This document shows, piece after piece, positions 1 to 6,495 of a stretch of 10,693 nt of DNA (the first letter of the stretch is position 1; every line of letters begins with the position of its first letter). The stretch is from the NCBI GenBank assembly GCA_030066245.1, contig JASJBY010000094.1, positions 1-10,693 of the forward strand. The letters run 5' to 3'. Origin of the DNA: Gammaproteobacteria bacterium (GTDB lineage: Bacteria > Pseudomonadota > Gammaproteobacteria > JAABTG01). The translations under genes were made by a program, and so were the position numbers. The notes beneath the pieces are model-generated. The model ran no database searches. It was not told the origin of the DNA and saw nothing but the letters and a program-made list of their open reading frames with translations.

Positions 1-135
1 AGCGGCAAAGAGATCTTCGGCGCTGGTGAATGCGCCACGGCCACCGCGGCGCCCGCCCTCGGAAACGCCATCTTCGCGGCTACTGGCCGGCGAATACGTG
101 ACCTGCCATTCGGCCGCCACCTGAACTTCGTTTAG
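1..135 (+). CDS. C-terminal end of xanthine dehydrogenase-family molybdopterin-binding subunit (partial)
   Basis: The reading frame is open from base 1 and stops at TAG 133-135, giving the last 44 residues of a longer protein. The fragment begins SGKEIFGAGE and continues with an APALGNAIFAATGRRIRDLP stretch. This is the typical ending of the large molybdenum-cofactor subunit of xanthine dehydrogenase/aldehyde oxidase-type hydroxylases: a GxGE motif, whose Glu is the catalytic base in that family, then an APAxxNAIxxATGxRxRxLP tail. Such enzymes hydroxylate purines, aldehydes or N-heterocycles using Mo-molybdopterin, usually with FeS and FAD partners. Substrate and full length cannot be judged from this piece. 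It lies about 45 bp before the first rsmA-leader copy, so it may be the native upstream neighbour of rsmA or itself part of an accessory region. Confidence 0.75.
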   Translation, partial: SGKEIFGAGECATATAAPALGNAIFAATGRRIRDLPFGRHLNFV

Positions 136-180
136 GTCGGTCCTCCCGCAAGCGAGCTCGAATCTGTCTCCGCGTGTTTG

Positions 181-293
181 TAACGCCCTGATTTGCGCCC
201 GCCTTTGGTTTTGGCCGAAACTTAACTCATTCATTTCTCCCACTTTTGGAAGGCCAACCCCTTGAGCCACCGTCCCAGGAAAAGGTTCGGCCA
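181..293 (+). repeat. Direct repeat copy 1: duplicated rsmA leader and first codons
   Basis: Bases 181-293 align without gaps to 3693-3805 (constant offset of 3512). I count 7 mismatches in 113 positions (185, 199-202, 214, 291), and 215-290 is identical to 3727-3802 (76 bp). The repeat contains the rsmA ribosome binding site, the TTG start and about ten codons. Similarity fades upstream of 181 and ends abruptly after 293, where the downstream sequence becomes unrelated. It marks the left edge of the segment carrying the CHAT operon. The repeat could be an attachment-site duplication, a scar of homologous or illegitimate duplication, or a rebuilt gene start; the sequence alone does not decide. 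Confidence 0.93.
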
Positions 294-336
294 AGGTGTT
301 AACTGTTCTGAGATCTGTCGGCCCACATTTTGTTAG
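262..336 (+). pseudogene. Truncated 5' stub of rsmA (24 codons)
   Basis: From TTG 262-264 the frame reads MSHRPRKRFGQ, identical to the first 11 residues of the intact rsmA product, then diverges (GVNCSEICRPTFC) to TAG 334-336. Codons 10-11 are GGC CAA here but GGT CAG in the intact gene, so Gly-Gln is kept by synonymous codons just where nucleotide identity ends. The ribosome binding site GGAAGG (248-253) is preserved, so the stub could be translated as a leader peptide ahead of the CHAT operon. It cannot encode a methyltransferase. I read it as the disrupted end of an rsmA copy left by insertion or duplication. Confidence 0.75.
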
Positions 337-440
337 CGTAACATTAAGAAACTTGTGACTAGAGCATCGACTCTCGTCGCTTGCGTTGCCTAAAGTATCT
401 CCACGTCATTGACGAGGGCCGAACAGGAGGAATGCGAACA

Positions 441-1067
441 ATGAATACTCCCACTGATAGATGGACTCTGTCCGGCACGCCTGAGGCCCTTCGACTGCAG
501 CCAGAAAAAACTCGATCCCTGAACTCGCGCGCGTTCACGTGGGCACACTTCCTTTACGGTGAGTTGCTCGAGATCGACGTTTATACCCTATACTTCCCGT
601 CCCGGTTCGAACTCCCGGTGGACGAGAAATGCAAGAAGCTGCTCAGAGATTTTGGTGCGAACACGAGCAAGAAGACTTCCGTGAACTTCTGGGACCCGCG
701 GGACGAGAATTTCGAACGCGCATTGAAGTTCTTTGACCTGGAGAAGCCACCCGCAATCGTGCTCGTGTCGGGACTTGGCCTGGAATCCATGGATCCGGTC
801 GGCCCCGAGGAAACAGACCTGTTCTCGATTTCATTCGCCGATGCCGACCTGCTTGAAAACGAGGGAGAGCTTGCGAACGCGCTGAACCGGGCACACACCG
901 TGTTCGCCCAGGGAAACCCAAAGGAGATCTCCGCTTTCCTACGCTCGCAGAAGAGAGATGGGATTCTGAGCTGGATCGGCAAGCTGCTTGGCAAGGCCCG
1001 TGACGAGCTTCTGCGTTGGAAGCCGAAGATCGGTCTACCCGACGGTACCTCGATTGAGCTTGGTTGA
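441..1067 (+). CDS. Unassigned 208-residue partner of the TPR-CHAT protease
   Basis: I do not recognise the family. ATG 441 is chosen because AGGAGG (425-430) lies 10 nt before it. The in-frame ATG 432 is only 1 nt from that site, and the open frame from 381 has no ribosome binding site. No signal peptide or membrane span is visible. A strand-rich segment (residues 42-52, EIDVYTLYFP) precedes a helix with a lone Cys (61-72). A second strand (79-86, TSVNFWDP) and a helix follow, then KPPAIVLVSG (102-111), a further strand (124-138) and a helix. This order, with Pro before a hydrophobic strand, resembles a thioredoxin-like fold lacking CxxC; that is inference. Residues 172-193 form a strongly amphipathic helix (GILSWIGKLLGKA). 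The stop is 3 bp before the CHAT gene, so the two are almost certainly co-translated. It may be substrate, effector or regulator of the protease. Confidence 0.85.
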   Translation: MNTPTDRWTLSGTPEALRLQPEKTRSLNSRAFTWAHFLYGELLEIDVYTLYFPSRFELPVDEKCKKLLRDFGANTSKKTSVNFWDPRDENFERALKFFDLEKPPAIVLVSGLGLESMDPVGPEETDLFSISFADADLLENEGELANALNRAHTVFAQGNPKEISAFLRSQKRDGILSWIGKLLGKARDELLRWKPKIGLPDGTSIELG

Positions 1068-1070
1068 GCC

Positions 1071-3566
1071 ATGGCCAAGATGACTCCTTTCGCAGACGCA
1101 CTCGCACGCGCGACGCAATGTTACTTCGGTGGTGACATCGCGGGCGCGGTGGAGATCGCCAATGAGGCCCGGAACCTCGCAACCTCCAACACGGAACGAG
1201 CCACGGTGCTCGTACAAAAGGCGGCATGGCTTCGGGAAATCGGCAGACGGGAGGACGCGGCAGCGGCTCTTGAAGGAGCCGAGGACGAATATGAATCGGT
1301 CGATGCCATGCCCGACTTCATCCGAGCAAGCCTTTCCCTGGAGAAAGGGATCGTCGCCAGCCATGGGGGCGACTTCGCGCATGCGATCGCGCTTTTGTTG
1401 AATGCGAAGAAGCTCGGAGAGGGCAAGAATTGGGGTGCGCTGCTCGTGCCTGATGCCCTCGCCAATCTTGCCGGCGTGTACTTGCAAGCCGGAGAGTTCG
1501 AGAAGGCTCAAACAGCGGCATCCGACGCCCTCGATGCCGACCGAGCTATCAACAACACACGAGCGGTAGCTAACGACCTGAACCTTCTCGGCCTGGTCGC
1601 AGGAGCTCGTGGGGATCACAACGTTGCATCCGGGTACTTTCGCGAAGCCATGAGCATTGCGGTTTCGGGAGGCTTCCTACAGCAGATTGCGGACGCGGCA
1701 TATAACCAAGCGACCCAGCTCGATCAAATCGGCAAGCACGACCAGGCGGCGGCGATTCTCGAGGACTTGAGAGAGGCTTACGAAGTACTTGGCAGTCCTA
1801 GGGGGCAAGCCGGCCTTGCGTCCAGCCTCGGCATCGCAGACATGCGTACCGGCGACGCGTCGTCCGGTAAAGCACGCATGGTCGAAGCCCTCGAAGGCCA
1901 CCGTCGTAGCGGCGACGATGTTCACGTCGTCTTCGACTTGATCAATCTCGCAACGATCGAGATGGAGATGAAGAACCACGAGGCAGCGGTGGAATACGCC
2001 CGGCAGGCGAAAGAGCAAGCAGAAGCGCTCAGCCTCGTGGAGGTCCAGTGGGCAGCTCTTTCGGTCTATGCGCGAGCGCTCGTGGCACGACTGGCGGGAG
2101 CTCCGGATGCAGATGCAGCCCCAGCGCCGCTAAGCGAGAGCCTCGCGGCCTACGGAGCCGCCGCTGACGCCATCGAGCTCCTTCGAACCGGAATCGGTCG
2201 ACCCGAGGAACGCCAGCGTCTACTTTGGAACAAGGAGCATGTTTACAGCGAAGGCGCGTTCTTGGCGGCCAGCGGCGGCCAGGGAGTTGCTGCTTTCGAG
2301 TTCAGCGAACGCGCGCGTTCACGATCGTTCCTGGACGGCATGAGCGCGTCGAGAATTAAGCGCACTTCCGCCCGCAACATCCATACGGCAAGACGTGAAG
2401 AGCTCATTGAGGAGTACCAGAAGGCCTCATCACCTGAGGAGCGATCCAAGCTGTTGACGGAGCTCCGCGTGACTCGGGCAAAGGCCATCGCCGAAGCACC
2501 GCGAATCGCTGCCGTCACCGAAACCGAGCTTGCAAATGTCGATGAGATTGCCGCACTGCTGCCGGAGGGCACCGGCATTGTCGAGTTCTACCTCCTGGGA
2601 GGCCAGAATTTGATGATCATTGTCCTGAGCAACAAAGGTCTGGCCGGCCTGACTGTGCTCACTCTCGGGAAGTTTGACCTCCCCTGTGAGATCAAGCGCC
2701 TGCGCGCCGAGATCGCCTTTCCACCTCGCGTGTCTGAGGCGCGCCTCGAACCACCGCCTAGCGCGTACATGCTTTTTACGATCTTGTTCGGTAACATCTT
2801 CAACCTACTCGAGGATTTCGAGCATCTCATCATCGTGCCCCACAAAGAGCTGCACTATCTGCCTTTTGCAGCGCTCTGGTTCAAGAACTCCGGCGAAGGG
2901 CCACCGAAGCTCTATCTGGGTCAGCGCTTCTATCTGAGTATCCTGCCGTCGGCTGCTTCCCTGCCTCTGTTTCTCTCCTTGGAACGGCCAAGTGACGTGT
3001 CCGGCGCGAGTCTAGTGCTCGGCAATCCAACCACGGATCTACATGGCGCTGAAAACGAAGCGGTCAGAGTGGCTAGGCACCTCGGTGTCGAACCCCTCCT
3101 TCGCGAGAGAGCCGTGCGGTCCGCTCTAATTAGTGCGGACAAACAGCACGGTATCATCCACGTCGCTTCGCACGGCGTCCACGACGACCAGGACCCGCTT
3201 CTCTCCGGGCTCGTCATGTCAGACGGTCTCTTTACAGTTGACGATCTTTTAGCCAGCGATCTCCCCACTTCGCTGCTAAGCCTGAGCGGTTGCGTGACCG
3301 GCCTAACCGCACGACACCCAGGCGATGAACTCGTCGGTCTTTCTCGCGCAGCCGCACTCGCCGGCGCCCCGAGCGTCTTGACCACCCTCTGGGAAACCAG
3401 TGATCAATCAGGTCCTGCCTTCTTCGACGCCTTCTACACCGCACTGCTGAGCGGCGCCTCTAAGGTCCAGGCCCTTACTCACGCGCAACACACCATGCGT
3501 GAACAATACGACTATTCCCAACCCCTCCACTGGGCCCCCTACGTCCTGATGGGCGATTGGTGCTGA
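1071..3566 (+). CDS. TPR-CHAT domain cysteine peptidase
   Basis: 831 residues. About residues 1-340 are tandem helical hairpins of tetratricopeptide type (for example LANLAGVYLQAGEFEKAQTA, and NQATQLDQIGKHDQAAAI near residue 210). A helical linker follows to about 490. The CHAT domain (caspase-HetF-associated-with-TPRs, clan CD) starts near residue 500 (GTGIVEFYLL) and includes IIVPHKELHYLPFAAL (about 587-602). The catalytic pair is intact: His701 in HVASHG and Cys741 in SLSGC, 40 residues apart, followed by GDELVGLSRAAALAGAPSVLTTLW. The protein is therefore predicted to be an active peptidase with a TPR sensor or scaffold. No signal peptide or membrane span is seen. The start ATG is 3 bp after the preceding stop and has only a weak ribosome binding site, suggesting translational coupling. 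Related CHAT peptidases act in gasdermin operons and with type III-E CRISPR effectors; no gasdermin or cas gene is visible here. Target unknown. Confidence 0.93.
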   Translation: MAKMTPFADALARATQCYFGGDIAGAVEIANEARNLATSNTERATVLVQKAAWLREIGRREDAAAALEGAEDEYESVDAMPDFIRASLSLEKGIVASHGGDFAHAIALLLNAKKLGEGKNWGALLVPDALANLAGVYLQAGEFEKAQTAASDALDADRAINNTRAVANDLNLLGLVAGARGDHNVASGYFREAMSIAVSGGFLQQIADAAYNQATQLDQIGKHDQAAAILEDLREAYEVLGSPRGQAGLASSLGIADMRTGDASSGKARMVEALEGHRRSGDDVHVVFDLINLATIEMEMKNHEAAVEYARQAKEQAEALSLVEVQWAALSVYARALVARLAGAPDADAAPAPLSESLAAYGAAADAIELLRTGIGRPEERQRLLWNKEHVYSEGAFLAASGGQGVAAFEFSERARSRSFLDGMSASRIKRTSARNIHTARREELIEEYQKASSPEERSKLLTELRVTRAKAIAEAPRIAAVTETELANVDEIAALLPEGTGIVEFYLLGGQNLMIIVLSNKGLAGLTVLTLGKFDLPCEIKRLRAEIAFPPRVSEARLEPPPSAYMLFTILFGNIFNLLEDFEHLIIVPHKELHYLPFAALWFKNSGEGPPKLYLGQRFYLSILPSAASLPLFLSLERPSDVSGASLVLGNPTTDLHGAENEAVRVARHLGVEPLLRERAVRSALISADKQHGIIHVASHGVHDDQDPLLSGLVMSDGLFTVDDLLASDLPTSLLSLSGCVTGLTARHPGDELVGLSRAAALAGAPSVLTTLWETSDQSGPAFFDAFYTALLSGASKVQALTHAQHTMREQYDYSQPLHWAPYVLMGDWC

Positions 3567-3593
3567 CCTCAACCTCCAGCCCCGCCCAAAACA

Positions 3594-3624
3594 CGACTGG
3601 CCTCCGGCCGGCCGCGAACAGTCG
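3594..3624 (+). terminator. Weak hairpin downstream of the CHAT gene
   Basis: CGACTG (3594-3599) pairs with CAGTCG (3619-3624), enclosing a GGCC-rich self-complementary core. It begins 28 bp after the CHAT stop codon and could slow or end transcription, but no T-run follows. A Rho-independent terminator is therefore not demonstrated. Confidence 0.3.
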
Positions 3625-3692
3625 GGCCGAGCTTTCCCGATTTCAACCGTCGCGAAAATCGAAGCGACCCACTCCCTTCTTCCACGCACCCC

Positions 3693-3805
3693 TAACCCCC
3701 TGATTTGCGCAGCACTTTGGTTTTGCCCGAAACTTAACTCATTCATTTCTCCCACTTTTGGAAGGCCAACCCCTTGAGCCACCGTCCCAGGAAAAGGTTC
3801 GGTCA
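3693..3805 (+). repeat. Direct repeat copy 2: leader and first codons of intact rsmA
   Basis: This is the right-hand partner of the repeat at 181-293 (106 of 113 positions identical by my count, 76 of them in one unbroken block). It includes the rsmA ribosome binding site GGAAGG (3760-3765), an 8-nt spacer, the TTG start at 3774 and the first ten codons. Because this copy continues into the complete rsmA gene, the gene stays intact. The leader 5' of about 3693 differs from that before copy 1, so rsmA may now use a different promoter from its original one. I saw no convincing -35/-10 pair inside the repeat. Confidence 0.93.
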
Positions 3806-4580
3806 GCACTTTCTCCACGACCTGGAAGTGATTCGACTCATCGTGTCGGCCATCGCGCCTCGGCCGGGCGATCGGATTCTGGAAATCGGCCCGGGACTCG
3901 GGGCGTTGACCGGCCCCCTGCTGGAAGGGAGCGGGACCATGGATGCGATTGAGCTGGACCGGGACCTGGTGGCAAGGCTGGCGGCAACGGACTGGGTTCG
4001 GGAAGGCAGATTGACGCTGCATAGAGGCGACGCACGGCGCTTCGATTATGGGACGCTCGCCGGAGCCGGCGGCAAGCTTCGCATCGTGGGCAATCTTCCC
4101 TACAACATATCCACCCCGTTACTGTTTCACCTCTTGAGCCAGAGCCATGCAATACGGGACATGCACGTCATGTTGCAGAAAGAAGTAGTGGAGCGTTTGG
4201 CCGCCGCTCCCGGTACTGAAGCCTACGGGCGCTTGAGCGTCATGGTGCAGTATCGCTGCGTGGTCGAGGTGCTTCTGCATGTCGGTCCCTTGTCTTTCAA
4301 CCCGCCCCCCAAAGTGGAATCCGCCGTCGTGCGACTTGTCCCCAGGCAGATCCCCGCGGTGGAGGTGGCAGACGAGGTCGTGTTCGAAGAAGTCGTGCGC
4401 CGGGCCTTTGCCCAACGGCGCAAGACCCTGCGCAACGCGCTGAAAGGGATTCTCGGCCCGGCCGACATGAAAAACCTCGGCGTGGACCCAGGCGCTCGCG
4501 CAGGCGTGTTGAGCCTGAACGAATTTGCCGCTTTGAGTAATGCGACGGCCGGCCTGTTCAGCGAGTCGCGTGACGTATAA
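3774..4580 (+). CDS. rsmA: 16S rRNA (adenine(1518)-N6/adenine(1519)-N6)-dimethyltransferase
   Basis: 268 residues, the normal length for RsmA/KsgA. The enzyme uses SAM to dimethylate two adjacent adenines in helix 45 of 16S rRNA during late 30S assembly. Motifs are complete: N-terminal RKRFGQHFL, SAM-binding motif I ILEIGPGLGALT (residues about 38-49), the acidic IELDRD motif II, catalytic NLPYN followed by IST, then FNPPPKVESAVVRL and the C-terminal FAQRRKTLRNAL block. The start is TTG 3774, supported by GGAAGG 8 nt upstream and by the family N-terminus; no in-frame ATG fits. The usual surA-pdxA and apaGH neighbours are absent on both sides. The first codons belong to the duplicated repeat, so the 5' end of this copy may have been rebuilt by recombination. 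Confidence 0.97.
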   Translation: MSHRPRKRFGQHFLHDLEVIRLIVSAIAPRPGDRILEIGPGLGALTGPLLEGSGTMDAIELDRDLVARLAATDWVREGRLTLHRGDARRFDYGTLAGAGGKLRIVGNLPYNISTPLLFHLLSQSHAIRDMHVMLQKEVVERLAAAPGTEAYGRLSVMVQYRCVVEVLLHVGPLSFNPPPKVESAVVRLVPRQIPAVEVADEVVFEEVVRRAFAQRRKTLRNALKGILGPADMKNLGVDPGARAGVLSLNEFAALSNATAGLFSESRDV

Positions 4581-4581
4581 T
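4576..4581 (+). promoter_or_regulatory. Possible -10 element (TATAAT) for the TRAP operon
   Basis: A perfect TATAAT overlaps the rsmA stop codon, 64 bp before the dctQ start. No good -35 lies at 16-18 bp (best CTGTTC at 4553-4558) and no extended -10 TGn is present, so it may be chance. It would let dctQM be transcribed independently of rsmA. Confidence 0.25.
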
Positions 4582-4645
4582 CCGACTGCAATCACCTAGT
4601 CCATGGTGCTGATCGCTGTTTACCGCCCGCTGACCGCCAGTTGCT

Positions 4646-5182
4646 ATGCATAATACCCTGCTGCAATGGTCCCGAAACCTTGTGAGGTGGATCGAGCACA
4701 TCACCGAATGGACTGGGCGGGCGACCTCCTGGCTGGTGCTCGGGATGGTCCTGCTTATCGCCTACGACGTGGCCATGCGCTATCTGTTCCACAGCGGCTC
4801 CGTTGCCCTGCAGGAGCTGGAATGGCACCTGTTCGCCTTGGTCTTTCTGCTGGGCGCCGCCTACACGCTGAAACACGACGACCACGTGCGCGTCGACGTG
4901 CTCTACCAGAGCCGCTGGCTGAACGACCGGGGGCGGGCCTGGGTGAATTTCCTTGGTACCTTGATGTTTCTGCTTCCTTTCTGCGTGCTGATCATAATCA
5001 GCGCCTGGCCGTTCCTGCACGACTCCTTCGTCCATGGGGAGGGATCACCCGATCCAGGCGGGCTACCGCATCGCTGGTTGCTGAAAGCTGCGATACCTGT
5101 GGGTTTCGGTCTCCTGCTGCTGCAAGGCATCGCAACGGCCCTGAGCGCTCTGCACCGCATTCTCGGCCGGGATGACGGGTAG
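4646..5182 (+). CDS. TRAP transporter small permease subunit (DctQ family)
   Basis: 178 residues with four predicted membrane helices: about 27-46, 58-74 (LEWHLFALVFLLGAAYTL), 98-122 and 148-172. DctQ pairs with the large DctM permease in TRAP transporters, which use a sodium gradient and a periplasmic binding protein to import organic acids and related solutes. Family marks are YDVAMRYLF near the end of helix 1, QELEWHLF, KHDDHVRVDVLY after helix 2, and PDPGGLPHRW before helix 4. That last segment is common in DctQ proteins of the keto-acid and mannitol/chloroaromatic-type TRAP systems. ATG 4646 has a weak upstream ribosome binding site. The stop shares one base with the dctM start. No DctP binding protein is next to it. 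Confidence 0.9.
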   Translation: MHNTLLQWSRNLVRWIEHITEWTGRATSWLVLGMVLLIAYDVAMRYLFHSGSVALQELEWHLFALVFLLGAAYTLKHDDHVRVDVLYQSRWLNDRGRAWVNFLGTLMFLLPFCVLIIISAWPFLHDSFVHGEGSPDPGGLPHRWLLKAAIPVGFGLLLLQGIATALSALHRILGRDDG

Positions 5183-6495
5183 TGGAAGTCTGGGCGTTAA
5201 TCATGTTCGCCGTCCTCGTGGCCAGCCTGATTGCCGGCTACCCTGTGGCTTTCACCCTCGGCGCTGTGGCAACGCTCTTCGGCGGCATTTTCCTTGGCTT
5301 CGAGTTCTTCAATCTGCTGCCCCTGCGGATCTGGGGCGTCATGACCAACTTCACGCTGCTGGCGGTGCCTCTTTTCATATTCATGGGGGTCGTTCTGGAG
5401 AAATCCGGTCTGGCAGAGGATCTGTTGGAGACCATGGGACTGCTGTTCGGCCGCTTGCGCGGGGGGCTGGCCCTGTCCATCGTATTCGTGGGAGCCCTGC
5501 TGGCGGCAACCACGGGCGTCGTCGGGGCGACCGTGGTCACCATGGGCGTCATCGCCCTGCCCGCGCTGCTGAAGAATGGGTACGCGCCGCAGCTTGCCAC
5601 GGGCACCATTGCCGCCTCGGGCACCCTGGGTCAGATCATCCCCCCGAGCATCATCCTGATTCTGCTGGGCGACGTGGTGGGCGTACCGGTGGGCCGCCTG
5701 TTCATCGGGGCGGTGATGCCGGGCATGCTGCTCATCCTGCTGTTCGCGGCTTATATCGCCTTTATCGCCTGGCGCAGGCCAGAAGTGGCGCCCGCTCTGG
5801 CCAGCCGACCCGACCAGGCGCTTGCCGGGCGCGTCCTGAGAAGTCTGCTGCCGCCGCTGGCGCTGGTTGTTGCCGTGCTCGGCTCCATCTTCTTCGGCAT
5901 CGCTTCGCCCACGGAATCGGCGGCTGTCGGCGCCGTGGGCGCTCTGTTGCTCTCAGCCATGCACGGACGTCTCAGCCTGGAGGGCCTGCGCCAGGCCATG
6001 CGCCAAACCACCCGTTTGACCAGCATGGTGTTCCTCATCCTCATCGGCGCGACGGCTTTCGGTCTGGTCTTTCGGGGTATGGGGGGTGACGGACTGGTCC
6101 ACCAGATCATGACCGGCCTGCCGGGAGGCGAGTGGGGGTTTCTGGCCGCCGCCATGCTGTTGATCTTCGGACTCGGCTTTTTCCTGGATTTCCTGGAGAT
6201 CTGCTTCATCGTGGTGCCTATCCTGGCCCCCATCGCCGAGCATTTCGGCATCGACCTGCTCTGGTTTGCCGTGCTCATCGCCGTCAATCTCCAGACGTCC
6301 TTTTTGACCCCGCCCTTCGGCTTTTCACTTTTCTACCTGAAGGCCGTGACGCCGCCGGAGATCCGCATCGGTCACATTTACGTGGGGGTCCTACCCTTTG
6401 TCGCTATGCAGGTTCTGGGCATCACCATCCTGGTGTCGTTCCCGCAACTGACCGTCTGGTTGCCGGATCTGATGGACCGACTACAGGGATTTTGA
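5182..6495 (+). CDS. TRAP transporter large permease subunit (DctM family)
   Basis: 437 residues, about the usual DctM size, hydrophobic throughout with roughly 12 membrane segments. It is the transport channel of a TRAP system. Recognisable segments are VPLFIFMGVVLEKSGLAEDL (about 66-85), the glycine-rich GALLAATTGVVGATVVTMGVIALP block and GTLGQIIPPSIILILLGD. The second half repeats the pattern (SPTESAAVGAVGALLLSA; NLQTSFLTPPFGFSLFYLK). The GTG start at 5182 overlaps the dctQ stop (TAGTG), indicating tight coupling; an alternative ATG at 5203 would remove only seven residues. Substrate is not deducible without the binding protein. The last 15 bp overlap the convergent aroE gene. Confidence 0.93.
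   Translation: MEVWALIMFAVLVASLIAGYPVAFTLGAVATLFGGIFLGFEFFNLLPLRIWGVMTNFTLLAVPLFIFMGVVLEKSGLAEDLLETMGLLFGRLRGGLALSIVFVGALLAATTGVVGATVVTMGVIALPALLKNGYAPQLATGTIAASGTLGQIIPPSIILILLGDVVGVPVGRLFIGAVMPGMLLILLFAAYIAFIAWRRPEVAPALASRPDQALAGRVLRSLLPPLALVVAVLGSIFFGIASPTESAAVGAVGALLLSAMHGRLSLEGLRQAMRQTTRLTSMVFLILIGATAFGLVFRGMGGDGLVHQIMTGLPGGEWGFLAAAMLLIFGLGFFLDFLEICFIVVPILAPIAEHFGIDLLWFAVLIAVNLQTSFLTPPFGFSLFYLKAVTPPEIRIGHIYVGVLPFVAMQVLGITILVSFPQLTVWLPDLMDRLQGF

Larger units (their letters stand above)
136..440 (+). other. Gene-free left flank of the CHAT operon
   Basis: Apart from repeat copy 1 and the rsmA stub, this stretch holds no credible coding sequence. The part after the repeat (294-424) is visibly more AT-rich than the surrounding genes and is where a promoter for the CHAT operon would be expected. 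I found no convincing -35/-10 pair: TTGTTA at 330-335 has no good partner at 16-18 bp. The original rsmA promoter, if it lies upstream of base 262, would now read through the stub into the operon. Confidence 0.4.

Noticed and set aside
381..440. Longer N-terminus for the CHAT partner
   Set aside because: The extension has no ribosome binding site, whereas AGGAGG at 425-430 is well placed for ATG 441.
441..1067. CHAT partner as a bacterial gasdermin
   Set aside because: It is shorter than bacterial gasdermins, lacks the N-terminal Cys used for acylation, and shows none of the family's beta-hairpin pattern.
1071..3566. Type III-E CRISPR (Craspase) protease Csx29
   Set aside because: There is no Cas7-11 effector gene, no other cas gene and no repeat array in the window. 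A stand-alone TPR-CHAT protein is common.
294..3692. Insertion sequence or transposon
   Set aside because: No transposase or integrase is encoded and I found no matching inverted ends next to the direct repeats. The 113-bp repeats are too long for an ordinary target-site duplication.
5172..6089. 305-codon open frame on the plus strand
   Set aside because: It is a shifted frame inside dctM, rich in Arg/Gly/His, without family motifs.
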